From: Lachnospiraceae bacterium
GTDB taxonomy: Bacteria; Bacillota; Clostridia; Lachnospirales; Lachnospiraceae
Assembly: GCA_022774705.1 (NCBI GenBank)
Contig: JALFLM010000005.1
Span: 1-64,000 of the forward strand
Reading direction: 5' to 3'
Length of the DNA: 64,000 nucleotides
Both the position numbers and the translations under genes were made by a program. The notes below the pieces were generated by a model, which was not told the DNA's origin, made no database searches, and was given only the letters and a program-made list of their open reading frames with translations. Below are positions 44,861-53,397 of this stretch, piece after piece (the stretch's first letter is position 1; each line of letters begins with the position of its first letter).

Positions 44861-45295
44861 TTATTCAAAATAAATCGTCTTATCCATCTGCTGCATTTTC
44901 ACCGCAAGCCAGGGAGCCGCCGTACTGTCCTTTGTATCGGCGGTTTCCTCGGGAAGCGGTCCCAGAAGCTCCGTGTCCAGATAAATTACATCTCCCGCCA
45001 GATACAGATCCTTTATCTGTATACTGTATCCTCCCGTCTCCTGCCTGCCGTAGCCCACCACCAGATAGAGGTTCTCTCCCTCCGAAAAGCTGAGGCGGAA
45101 CTCCGTCTCCCTGCGCTCATCAATCAGTTTCAGCAACTCTTCAGGCACCTCGTTTTCCGGTACAACCGTATAGGATATATCCCCCGTCTTCTCCGGTCTG
45201 CTGTCGGAACTGCAGGCCCAGAACACAAAACCGCACGCGATTACAATCACCAGAAGAATCAGCGCCTTTGCCGCATACACCGTATATTTCCGCAT
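44861..45295 (-). CDS. PrcB-domain lipoprotein or membrane protein
   Basis: A 144-aa protein from ATG 45295 (AGGAGG close upstream). It starts with a hydrophobic anchor ILLVIVIACGFVFWAC that could be a lipobox. The domain that follows (NLYLVVGYGRQETGGYSIQI, LYLAGDVIYLDTELLGP, APWLAVKM) matches the PrcB C-terminal family, named for a protease-complex subunit. Its role next to sipL is unknown; cotranscription suggests a spore-envelope link. Confidence 0.82.
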   Translation of the reverse strand: MRKYTVYAAKALILLVIVIACGFVFWACSSDSRPEKTGDISYTVVPENEVPEELLKLIDERRETEFRLSFSEGENLYLVVGYGRQETGGYSIQIKDLYLAGDVIYLDTELLGPLPEETADTKDSTAAPWLAVKMQQMDKTIYFE

Positions 45296-45351
45296 ACACC
45301 CTCCTCGTCCTTTTTTCCGCATTGCCATAAGCACCGCTTCACTACATTCTA

Positions 45352-45380
45352 TTGTTTTCAGGCGATAATTATGTTAAAAT
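45352..45380 (+). promoter_or_regulatory. Promoter of the HD-DUF2284 gene
   Basis: TTGTTT (45352-45357) and TAAAAT (45375-45380) are 17 bp apart, about 65 bp before ATG 45446, which has RBS AAGGAGG. Confidence 0.5.
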
Positions 45381-45445
45381 TACGATAACTATTCAGCAGA
45401 GCGTGTGATTTTGGCGCCCGGCCGAATGAATAAGGAGGTTCGTTT

Positions 45446-46495
45446 ATGGAAAAGCATTCTGCGCTGATCCAGGAGATGATAAAATATTTTTCAGGTGACC
45501 CGAAGAGGATTCAGCATTTTATAAAAGTATACAGTTTTGCTTCTTTGATTGCAGACTGTGAAGACCTGGATGAAAAGGCCCGTTTTGTTTTAGAGACAGC
45601 AGCCATAGTTCATGATATCGGCATTAAAGTCAGTGAGGAGAAGTACGGTAACTGCAGCGGAAAGCATCAGGAGGAGGAAGGACCGGATGCTGCCCGTCCT
45701 CTGCTGGCCAAGCTCAGCTATGACCCGCCCGTGGTGGACCGGGTCTGCTGGCTGATTGCCCACCATCATACGTATGACAACATCGAAAGCATGGATCATC
45801 AGATTCTGGTGGAAGCTGATTTTCTGGTTAATATGTATGAGGATAATCTGTCACCCCAGGCGATTCAGTCAGCCTGCAGCAAAGTATTCCGCACACCCGC
45901 GGGCATTCAGCTGTGCCGGACCATGTTTAATCCTTCTGCAGAGACAGAATTTCATCCGGATGTTGACAGGATCGTCAGCATGGGAGCCGATGCCGGCTTT
46001 ACCTGCACAGCGGTGATCCGCACGGATCAGATTACCTTCAATCCGGAGTTCCGCATCTGCTGCGAGGACAATTCCTGCGGCAAATACGGTGTCAACTACA
46101 CCTGTCCCCCTGACTGCGGAACCACAGACGAGATGCGGGACAAAATTCTCGCCCATAAATACGCCATCGTCTTCCAGACCATGTGGGAAATCCCCGATAC
46201 AGAAGACAAGGCCATGATCAAAAAATGCAAGGGCAAACACAATTCCATGGTCCGCAGATTCATTGCAGATCTGGATTCTTCCTACAGCGGCGGTTTCATG
46301 ATCGCTGCCAGCGGCTGCAGCCTGTGCGAGGAATGTGCCATCGTCCGCAATGAACCCTGCCTCTTCCCCGACAAGGCAGCATCCTGTGCATCAGCCTACT
46401 GCATCTATGTAGAAGATCTGGCGAAAAAATGCGGCATGGAATATGACTGCGGACGGGGTCTGACAGCATTTTTCGGAATGTATGTATTTGGATAA
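45446..46495 (+). CDS. Fusion of an HD phosphohydrolase domain with a DUF2284 metal-binding domain
   Basis: A 349-aa single frame. Residues about 15-150 form an HD domain: the first His in RIQHFIKVYSFASL, then ETAAIVHDIGIK with the HD pair, and WLIAHHHTYDN. Residues about 175-349 form a DUF2284-type domain rich in Cys: CCEDNSCGKYGVNYTCPPDCG, ASGCSLCEECAIVRNEPCLFP, CASAYCIYVEDLAKKCGMEYDCG. The second domain probably binds an Fe-S cluster or metal. I know the two domains mainly as separate proteins. Substrate is unknown; an HD hydrolase controlled by a redox metal site is a reasonable guess. Confidence 0.85.
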   Translation: MEKHSALIQEMIKYFSGDPKRIQHFIKVYSFASLIADCEDLDEKARFVLETAAIVHDIGIKVSEEKYGNCSGKHQEEEGPDAARPLLAKLSYDPPVVDRVCWLIAHHHTYDNIESMDHQILVEADFLVNMYEDNLSPQAIQSACSKVFRTPAGIQLCRTMFNPSAETEFHPDVDRIVSMGADAGFTCTAVIRTDQITFNPEFRICCEDNSCGKYGVNYTCPPDCGTTDEMRDKILAHKYAIVFQTMWEIPDTEDKAMIKKCKGKHNSMVRRFIADLDSSYSGGFMIAASGCSLCEECAIVRNEPCLFPDKAASCASAYCIYVEDLAKKCGMEYDCGRGLTAFFGMYVFG

Positions 46496-46533
46496 ACGGG
46501 ACCGCCCTTCCGTCTCTGTATAAAGAAAGCATT

Positions 46534-46581
46534 AACAAAAAACAGTGAAAATTTAACATTAAATTTTCACTGTTTTTTGTT
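46534..46581. terminator. Bidirectional terminator between convergent genes
   Basis: A perfect stem of more than 20 bp (46534-46556 with 46559-46581) centred on CA, with A-run and T-run flanks, so it works for both the HD-DUF2284 gene (plus) and the XRE-membrane gene (minus). Confidence 0.92.
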
Positions 46582-46653
46582 GTCATTTATATCTTTTAAA
46601 GAACACGGCATTGCCAACGGAGACAAACAGATATAAAATGTTGTTTCGCATAT

Positions 46654-47793
46654 TCATCTGCTTTTCTTCGTCGTGACAGTATTGATGATTCCCATACAGG
46701 CTGCAAACAGCACACCGGCCACCGGCCAGATGATCCATGATCTGTCCCAGTTGCCGAAATACAGGCTGATTCCCAGATATGCGGCAGTGACAAAGCACCA
46801 GTATATCCCCGGGAAAAAGCCGTTTTTCCGGTTCTGCTCCTTTTTCTCCACGGTGTACTCTCCCTGCTGAAGCAGCTTGTCATAATTCCCGTGGATGCTG
46901 CCGGACCAGATCAGCAGATATACAGCCGCAGCAACCATGATCAGCAGGGCTGCCGTACAGAAAATATAAATCAGATCAGACCTGTTATCTTCTGCACCAT
47001 CCATGATAAATGCTGCCATTACCAGCGGCACAACGGAAAACATGCACAAAGCAATGCCTGTCAGCGTACAGTTCCGGTAAGTACCTTCAAAAGACTCCTT
47101 TTCTTCCTTAAGCTTTTCTGCAACACCATAATCCAGAATCAGTCTTTCCTCTTCCAGCCCGGAAAGTCCGTATGAGGATCTCTGCATGCCTATCCGAATC
47201 AGCATCATCACTCCTGCAGGTACCAGAAACATGAAGATACCGAAACCGGACACACCTGCCACAGCCTCCGATATCTCCAGAACTGTACCGTCACCATATT
47301 CCGACAGTCCGCTCATCACAATGAGACTCACCGGAGAAAGAATCAGCAGTGCAACAGCCAATGCTGTCCTCCAGGCAAATTTTCTTTCCAGGGTTACAAT
47401 ATATTCCGCCTCTGCCCGGGAAATCCTGCGCGTCTTAAGCGTCTCCCGGTAATCCGCTGCCGCGCTGCCTTCCATATAAGTAGGCTCCGCACCGGCATGT
47501 TCTGTGTAAGCATGTTCCGTACCGGCATGTTCCGCATAAATATGTTCTGCATAAGCCGAATCGGAAATAACGCCGTTTCCTGAAATATTTTTCTCCGGTT
47601 CATCTTTCAGCAGGTAATCCGTAGTTACACCGAAAATATTACTCATCCTGATGATTTTATCCAGATCCGGTACGGAAGCACCGCTTTCCCATTTTGATAC
47701 GGCCTGACGGGAAATGTCAAGTCTGGCGGCCAGTTCCTCCTGGGACCAGCCGTTTTGTTTTCTGAGTTTCGCAATCTTATCCGCTAAATCCAT
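46654..47793 (-). CDS. XRE-family regulator with membrane domain
   Basis: A 379-aa protein. An HTH-3 domain lies at residues 1-65 (WSQEELAARLDISRQAVSKWE). A low-complexity linker with repeated AEH/TEH units (YAEHIYAEHAGTEHAY) follows at about 82-110, and then five hydrophobic segments (ALAVALLILSPVSLIVM, GIFMFLVPAGVMMLI, LIYIFCTAALLIMVAAAVYL). DNA-binding proteins tethered to the membrane this way may respond to envelope state. The linker repeats are also visible in the DNA at 47465-47550. Confidence 0.85.
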   Translation of the reverse strand: MDLADKIAKLRKQNGWSQEELAARLDISRQAVSKWESGASVPDLDKIIRMSNIFGVTTDYLLKDEPEKNISGNGVISDSAYAEHIYAEHAGTEHAYTEHAGAEPTYMEGSAAADYRETLKTRRISRAEAEYIVTLERKFAWRTALAVALLILSPVSLIVMSGLSEYGDGTVLEISEAVAGVSGFGIFMFLVPAGVMMLIRIGMQRSSYGLSGLEEERLILDYGVAEKLKEEKESFEGTYRNCTLTGIALCMFSVVPLVMAAFIMDGAEDNRSDLIYIFCTAALLIMVAAAVYLLIWSGSIHGNYDKLLQQGEYTVEKKEQNRKNGFFPGIYWCFVTAAYLGISLYFGNWDRSWIIWPVAGVLFAACMGIINTVTTKKSR

Positions 47794-48059
47794 AGCACAC
47801 CCTCTCTTTCACCAGTCAATTTCCTGTACAAAGCTGTGGCCGGAAAATCCGGCATACTCAGCTCCAGGCTGCAGCCATAGTACCACAAATCCCGGTTGAC
47901 AACCAGCAGGTGCGCCTTGAAATCTGTCAACCGGCAGTTGCTTTACATTATAAAGCATACTCTTTTTATCCCATCTGCACAAGAAAATAAAATTCATTCT
48001 TGTTCAGATACATAAAAACAGTTATTTTTCTATCAGAAAATTCTCCATACAATACGAAA
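47794..48059. other. Gap with a 10-bp spaced inverted repeat
   Basis: CCGGTTGACA (47892-47901) and TGTCAACCGG (47925-47934) are perfect inverted arms 23 bp apart, about 100 bp upstream of the XRE-membrane gene. They could be an autoregulatory operator. A minus-strand TATAAT at about 47950-47955 may be its -10 box. No gene is seen. Confidence 0.4.
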
Positions 48060-48088
48060 TTGACAATTGTTTTCAAATAGCTTATATT
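48060..48088 (+). promoter_or_regulatory. Promoter of the phosphoglucomutase gene
   Basis: TTGACA (48060-48065) and TATATT (48083-48088) are 17 bp apart. Confidence 0.75.
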
Positions 48089-48148
48089 ATATTCAGGTGA
48101 AAGATCAAAATTCCCCCCAAAAATTTATAGTAAGGATAGGTGAACATT

Positions 48149-49831
48149 ATGTACATGGATGATTACAAACGCTGGCTGGAATCCAGTCTGGATGATGCGG
48201 ATTTAAAAGCAGAACTGGAATCGATTGCCGGCAACGATGAAGAAATCAAAGACCGTTTTGCTGTTGCCCTGAAGTTCGGTACCGCCGGTCTGCGCGGTGT
48301 TCTGGGCGCAGGTTCCAACCGTATGAACATTTACGTGGTTCGTCAGGCTACTCAGGGGCTGGCCAACTGGGTAAAGGAACAGGGCGGCAATCAGCTGGTT
48401 GCAATCAGCTACGACAGCCGTATCAAAAGCGACGTTTTCGCTAAAACCGCTGCATGCGTTCTCGCTGCCAACGGAATCAAAGTTCGTATCTATGACGCAC
48501 TGATGCCCGTACCCGCATTAAGCTTTGCTACCCGCTATTATGAAGCCAATGCCGGTATCATGGTTACCGCTTCCCACAACCCTGCAAAATACAACGGCTA
48601 CAAGGCTTACGGTCCCGATGGATGCCAGATGACAGATGAAGCTGCCGATATCGTATACGCTGAGATTCAGAAGACAGATATTCTGACAGGCGCAAAGATA
48701 ATGAGCTTTGAAGAAGGCATGGAAAAAGGCCTGATCGAATATGTAGGCGATGACTGTAAGGAAGCGCTGTATCAGGCAATCGAAGCACGCAGTGTACGTC
48801 CCGGTCTGTGCAAAACTGCAGGCCTGAAGCTGGTTTATTCACCCTTAAACGGCTCCGGTCTGGTACCTGTTACCCGTATTCTGAAAGATATCGGTATCGA
48901 CGATATTACCATCGTTCCTGAACAGCAGTACCCCGATGGCAATTTCCCTACCTGTCCTTATCCGAACCCCGAAATTTTCGAAGCTCTGCGCCTTGGTCTG
49001 GAACTGGCTGAAAAATCCGGTGCTGACCTGATGCTGGCTACCGACCCCGATGCTGACCGTGTCGGTATCGCAATCAAATGCCCCGATGGTACATACGAAC
49101 TGGTTTCCGGTAATGAAGTAGGCGTTTTACTGCTGGATTACATCTGCGCAGGCCGTATTGAAAACGGCACCATGCCTGCCAACCCTGTAGCTGTTAAATC
49201 CATCGTTTCCACTCCTCTGGCTGATGCAGTTGCTGCAAATTACGGTGTTGAACTGCGCAGCGTTCTGACAGGCTTCAAGTGGATCGGCGATCAGATCGCA
49301 GGTCTGGAAGCAGCAGGGGAAGTAGACCGCTTCATTTTCGGTTTTGAGGAAAGCTACGGTTATCTGGCTGGTCCTTATGTTCGTGATAAAGACGCCATCA
49401 TCGGTTCCATGCTGATCTGCGAAATGGCAGCTTACTACCGCAGCATCGGTTCTTCCATTAAACAGCGTCTGGAAGAAATCTACGCAAAATACGGCCGTTA
49501 CCTGAACAAGGTTGACAGCTTCGAATTCCCCGGTCTGTCCGGCATGGACAAGATGACCGGTATCATGGACAGCCTCCGTCAGAATCCTCCGAAAGAAATC
49601 GGCGGTTACGCTGTAACAAAGGTTACCGACTACAAGAAACCCGAAGAAACCGGCCTGCCTGCAGCAAACGTACTGATCTACGCACTGGAAGGCGGCGCAA
49701 CCGTAGTTGTACGTCCCTCCGGTACAGAACCCAAGATCAAAACCTATTTCACAACACTGGGTAAGGATCTTGCAGAAGCTCAGGCACAGAAGGATACTCT
49801 TGCAGCTGCAATAAAGCCGATCTTCTCATAA
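48149..49831 (+). CDS. Phosphoglucomutase/phosphomannomutase (alpha-D-phosphohexomutase family)
   Basis: Interconverts hexose 1- and 6-phosphates; here it likely supplies glucose-1-phosphate for the GlgC/GlgD pathway and cell-wall sugars, and takes galactose-derived carbon the other way. It is 560 aa from ATG 48149 (AGGTG 7 nt upstream; GTG 48140 and ATG 48155 are alternatives). Motifs: FGTAGLRGVLGAGSNRMN, phosphoserine loop TASHNPAKYNGYK, metal loop ATDPDADRVGIA, sugar loop GFEESYGYLAGPYVRDKDA, and phosphate-binding VRPSGTEPKIKTY. Confidence 0.95.
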   Translation: MYMDDYKRWLESSLDDADLKAELESIAGNDEEIKDRFAVALKFGTAGLRGVLGAGSNRMNIYVVRQATQGLANWVKEQGGNQLVAISYDSRIKSDVFAKTAACVLAANGIKVRIYDALMPVPALSFATRYYEANAGIMVTASHNPAKYNGYKAYGPDGCQMTDEAADIVYAEIQKTDILTGAKIMSFEEGMEKGLIEYVGDDCKEALYQAIEARSVRPGLCKTAGLKLVYSPLNGSGLVPVTRILKDIGIDDITIVPEQQYPDGNFPTCPYPNPEIFEALRLGLELAEKSGADLMLATDPDADRVGIAIKCPDGTYELVSGNEVGVLLLDYICAGRIENGTMPANPVAVKSIVSTPLADAVAANYGVELRSVLTGFKWIGDQIAGLEAAGEVDRFIFGFEESYGYLAGPYVRDKDAIIGSMLICEMAAYYRSIGSSIKQRLEEIYAKYGRYLNKVDSFEFPGLSGMDKMTGIMDSLRQNPPKEIGGYAVTKVTDYKKPEETGLPAANVLIYALEGGATVVVRPSGTEPKIKTYFTTLGKDLAEAQAQKDTLAAAIKPIFS

Positions 49832-49871
49832 ATACAAACCGTTTATTTACAACATAAATGAAGCCCTGAAA

Positions 49872-49908
49872 AGCAGGAATATCGTAATCAGATTACGATA
49901 TTCCTGCT
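49872..49908. terminator. Terminator between convergent genes
   Basis: AGCAGGAATATCGTAATC pairs perfectly with its complement (49891-49908) around one base, followed by GATTTTTAC on the plus strand. It ends the phosphohexomutase gene and may also serve the CotS-like gene, whose stop is 6 bp away. Confidence 0.88.
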
Positions 49909-49913
49909 GATTT

Positions 49914-51023
49914 TTACGAATCAAATGCCATCCTGTACAGGCTTTCCAGAAATTCTTTGCGTTTTTGTTCCTGACCAACCAGACTTTTTAATTTGACCAC
50001 ATTTTTTTCCGGCATCCAGGCTTTATTGGACTGAACATAAAAATTCAGCTGTTTCCAATATTTTTCAGGAAACAAAAAAAGGCAGTACAAAAGCTGCATA
50101 TTCTCCCGGGACACGGGGCAGCACCGCCGGTACTGATTCAGCAGATCTCCTGCCAGCTGACGGTTCCAGCCCTGCTTTTCCATACATTTCCGAAGAAACA
50201 GATAAAAATCAGAGATCTGGTTTCCCAGATGAAAACGGCTGGTCTGGCAGATCCAGTTTTCCTGCCTGCCGTATATCAGATTATGATAATGAAAATCCCC
50301 GTGGCAGATCTGCAGTTCTTCCGTTTTCCCGATTCCGGCCAGCAATTCCAGCGCTTCCTGGGCCTGCGCCGCATAATAAGGGGTCTCTTTCATGATCATC
50401 TGTTCAAATGTATTTTTATTGCGTCTTCTGCGGACGAATCCCTGCACCCTTGAGATCTCCTTTTTTCTCCGGTTCCACAGTTCTTCATATGGTTCCCGGA
50501 CGGCAAGGACTGACCTGTCCGGTGCAGATTTCATTTCCATTCCCTGCTTTTCTTCCGGCGGTTCCGGTTTTGGCAGCGGGTTCGGATTTTCCAGTTTTTT
50601 TACCTTTTCAAGCTCCGGTTTTACCGCCCGCAGAATCTGATGAAGGCAGGCCGCAGCTCTTGCCCCGTTGAAAAGATCTTCTGTATTCCGGACTTCGCAC
50701 TCACGCCCTTCGGTCCACTGTTTCAGCACAAATTTCCGGCCATACCCGTCTTCTGTCAGCAGCATCCCCTCCTGATTGCGCACAAAACGGTCCATCCGCA
50801 GATTATCGCTGCCTCCCGCGCAGTTCCAGATATGAGACAGGCCCATTTCTTCTGTTTTTCTGCAGATTTTATCTTCAAGATTAATACGCTCCTCCTTTGA
50901 GCTGCTCTCTTTCCATAGAAACAGACCTTCCTGCGCGATGCAGAGCCATCCACCCCGGACTTTTCTTATATTCTTCACTGTCAGATCATATTTTTCCAGC
51001 ATGGCAGTATCCCGGTCATACAT
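49914..51023 (-). CDS. CotS-family spore coat protein, kinase-like but probably inactive
   Basis: A 369-aa member of the CotS/aminoglycoside-phosphotransferase fold family, which includes spore coat proteins. The start is ATG 51023 with GGAGGAGG upstream. The small lobe spans about residues 1-110. A Pro/Glu-rich insert follows (NPLPKPEPPEEKQG). The catalytic-loop motif CHGDFHYHN is present. The metal-binding Asp expected about 15-20 residues later (usual form xIDFD) is replaced by WICQTSRFHLG, which suggests loss of kinase activity. It appears monocistronic. Confidence 0.8.
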   Translation of the reverse strand: MYDRDTAMLEKYDLTVKNIRKVRGGWLCIAQEGLFLWKESSSKEERINLEDKICRKTEEMGLSHIWNCAGGSDNLRMDRFVRNQEGMLLTEDGYGRKFVLKQWTEGRECEVRNTEDLFNGARAAACLHQILRAVKPELEKVKKLENPNPLPKPEPPEEKQGMEMKSAPDRSVLAVREPYEELWNRRKKEISRVQGFVRRRRNKNTFEQMIMKETPYYAAQAQEALELLAGIGKTEELQICHGDFHYHNLIYGRQENWICQTSRFHLGNQISDFYLFLRKCMEKQGWNRQLAGDLLNQYRRCCPVSRENMQLLYCLFLFPEKYWKQLNFYVQSNKAWMPEKNVVKLKSLVGQEQKRKEFLESLYRMAFDS

Positions 51024-51477
51024 AACAATCCCTCCTCCAATCATATGCGGCTATGTACAAAAATACGGATCCGTTGAATCCGTGCAGACCATACCCTGTA
51101 CATCATATGAAAAAGAAAAGGGATTCATGATGAAAAGTAAGACTTGACTTTACGTCTCATTTGTATTAGACTATATTCAGCGGACGAATTCCATGTGAAG
51201 AATCTCTGCCTTGATATCATTCTCTCTATTTTTCTCTATCTTCAACCTTTTTTGCCAATGTACTTTTTGTACTTTCTCAATCGGTCTTTCCCGATTTCCG
51301 GGATTTTCAGAAACTGTTTTTTGGACTCAGATACAGAAGCATTTTCCCGTTGTCCGCAGCTTCTAATCTGATTAAAAACTGCAGATTGATTCTTCGCATG
51401 GATACTGAAATGACTTTTCTACCGTCTCAGCATAACCCACATGGCCGGGCGTACACCGATTTCATGATCGACAATAT
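51024..51477. other. Gene-free gap between the CotS-like and cca genes
   Basis: 454 bp. TTGACT at about 51144-51149 with TAGACT 17 bp later could be a plus-strand promoter, but no supported gene follows. The short open frames here have no RBS or recognisable protein. Nothing else stands out. Confidence 0.4.
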
Positions 51478-52857
51478 TCAATCCTTTTTCCACAATTTCA
51501 GCAGAATCTCCCTGTCATTATCTTCCGGATGATCCAGTACATGTTCCAGAAGCCGGTTCAGGACCTGCCCCAGTTCTCTGCCCGGTTTCATACCGGCTTC
51601 AATCAGGTCTTTCCCGGTTACAGCCAGCATTTTTAACGATGTGCATTCTTTTCGCTCAGTAATTCCCCGGTAAACCGTCTCGATTTTCCCAATCTGCTCC
51701 ACCGCCTGTCTGCAGACCTGCTCCGGTTTTGCTGCTGCATCCGCCCGCTGCAGGATGAGCAGATCATCAAACAGATCAGCACCGATTCTGTTAACTGCCC
51801 GGCGTACAGATTTTTCCTCCGCTTTTATCTTATAATCATGGTAAAGCACCAGACGGCAGGTCCGGTCAATAGTATGATTATCGTACTTCAGGCGGCGCAG
51901 AATTTTTCCGGCCATCTTCTCACTTTTTTCAGGGTGACCGTAAAAATGATCCCGTCCGTTTTCATCCGTAGTTTTAGCCTCTGCTTTTCCCAGATCATGA
52001 AGAACTGCCGCCAGCCGAAGAGGCAGATCAACCGGTGTATGCTCAATTACATGGTACGTGTGTTCCCCCACCGAATAACAATGATAAGGACTGTTCTGAG
52101 CGCAGTTCACAGCTGCATCGAATTCCGGCAGTATCACAGCAGTAATCCCCGTTTCATACAGGCTGCGAAAACACTCGGGGTGAGGGGAAAGAAGCAGCTT
52201 GGAAAGTTCCGCCTGTATGCGCTCCGCACTGATCTTTTTCAGATTTGGAGCCAGTTTTTTTATGGCACAGTATGTTTCCTCTTCAATAACAAAGCCCAGC
52301 TGGGCCGCAAAACGCACCGCCCTCATGATTCGCAGAGCATCCTCATTGAAACGGTCTTCCGCACTTCCCACACAGCGGACGATACCATTTTCCAGATCCT
52401 CCTGACCGCCGAACAGATCCACGATTCCCAGTTCAGGGCTGTAAGCCATGGCATTGATGGTAAAATCCCGACGGCGCAGATCTTCCCGCAGATCAGGAGT
52501 AAACTGCACCTCTTTCGGATGTCTCCCATCTTCATACTCTCCATCGATCCGATATGTGGTTACCTCGAAACCGATGTGATCTTCCATAACTGTCACCGTT
52601 CCATGCTGAATCCCGGTATCAATTGTACGCTTGAAAACATCCTTCACCTGCTCCGGTCTGGCAGATGTTGTGATATCCCAGTCATTGGGTTTCCTTCCCA
52701 GCAGCGCATCGCGCACGCATCCCCCCACCGCATACGCTTCATATCCATGCTGCTGCAGGCGGCTTATAATAAACTCCACCTGCTTCGGAATCTCTATCAG
52801 AACATCTTCTGTCTGACTGTTCTTTATCAATCTGTTCTCTGCCTGTCTGACATCCAT
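51478..52857 (-). CDS. cca: CCA-adding tRNA nucleotidyltransferase
   Basis: Adds or repairs the 3' CCA end of tRNAs. It is 459 aa from ATG 52857 (AGAGG 9 nt upstream); the open frame runs 34 codons further up with no better RBS. Marks are YAVGGCVRDALLGRKPNDWDITTSA (class II nucleotidyltransferase signature), the flexible-loop RRDFTINAMAYSPELGIVDLFGG, the template region EDALRIMRAVRFAAQLGF, and an HD domain with VLHDLGKAEAKT. The HD domain is common in Firmicute and proteobacterial versions. Confidence 0.94.
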   Translation of the reverse strand: MDVRQAENRLIKNSQTEDVLIEIPKQVEFIISRLQQHGYEAYAVGGCVRDALLGRKPNDWDITTSARPEQVKDVFKRTIDTGIQHGTVTVMEDHIGFEVTTYRIDGEYEDGRHPKEVQFTPDLREDLRRRDFTINAMAYSPELGIVDLFGGQEDLENGIVRCVGSAEDRFNEDALRIMRAVRFAAQLGFVIEEETYCAIKKLAPNLKKISAERIQAELSKLLLSPHPECFRSLYETGITAVILPEFDAAVNCAQNSPYHCYSVGEHTYHVIEHTPVDLPLRLAAVLHDLGKAEAKTTDENGRDHFYGHPEKSEKMAGKILRRLKYDNHTIDRTCRLVLYHDYKIKAEEKSVRRAVNRIGADLFDDLLILQRADAAAKPEQVCRQAVEQIGKIETVYRGITERKECTSLKMLAVTGKDLIEAGMKPGRELGQVLNRLLEHVLDHPEDNDREILLKLWKKD

Positions 52858-52988
52858 ATTACCGGCCTCTCTTTCTTGTTTGCACATCCTGTTGCCTCTG
52901 CTTCCTTTTTTCTGTCTCCGATTATACCCAACACCTCTCTTTTGCGCAACCGTTTTCACTGCAGACAGATATGGATCATATCATAAAC

Positions 52989-53020
52989 GTTACCGTTCAG
53001 AGCCATTCCTGAAAACACTG
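52989..53020. repeat. Partial copy of the dispersed repeat at a pseudogene edge
   Basis: GTTACCGTTCAGAGCC followed by ATTCCTGAAAACACTG matches the outer arm and inner block of the copies at 22629 and 29119 (reverse orientation). The second arm is missing. The remnant of an Uma2 gene begins 5 bp later. Confidence 0.7.
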
Positions 53021-53025
53021 TATGT

Positions 53026-53246
53026 AAAATTTATCCCGCTCCGTTTGCAGTCTTTCTCAATCAGGATGATTTTACTTATGTAGAGCCGGATATTTCTGTA
53101 ATATGCGACCACGATAAACTGAACGACAAAGGATGCCAGGGAGCCCCTGACTGGGTTATTGAAATTGTTTCTCCTTCCAGAATACAATTTCATCTTTTGT
53201 GATTCCGGGACTGGATATCGACTTTTCTCATCTGTCGCTGAAATAA
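53026..53246 (+). pseudogene. Remnant of an Uma2-family (DUF820) nuclease-like gene
   Basis: One frame from 53026 reads KIYPAPFAVFLNQDD, FTYVEPDISVICDHDKLND, then KGCQGAPDWVIEIVSPSR, the conserved core of Uma2 proteins, and stops at TGA 53200-53202. The family's C-terminal end (PGLDIDFSHLSLK) continues in another frame at 53205-53246 and ends at TAA. The N-terminal half is absent and there is no start codon or RBS. It is therefore a truncated, internally deleted gene, bounded on its left by the dispersed repeat. Confidence 0.85.
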
Positions 53247-53252
53247 ATGAAA

Positions 53253-53320
53253 AAAAAGCTGCCCCGGAGCAGATGCAGGAAGTTTTTCTCCTGCGTCTGT
53301 CCCCGGGGCATATTTTTGAT
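53253..53320. terminator. Terminator of proS
   Basis: GCCCCGG-AGCAG-TGCAGGA pairs with TCCTGC-CTG-CCGGGGC around AGTTTTT. On the minus strand the hairpin is followed by an eight-T run (the A-run at 53249-53257). It lies about 80 bp past the proS stop. Confidence 0.8.
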
Positions 53321-53397
53321 TCTCCTGCTATATGGGTTTCACTATATTTTCACTCTGAACTGCTGCCGATTTTCTCAGTTTGAGTTCGAATCATATT

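Noticed and set aside
51144..51532. Two short plus-strand open frames between the CotS-like and cca genes
   Set aside because: Neither has an RBS or recognisable protein, and the second runs into the antisense of cca.
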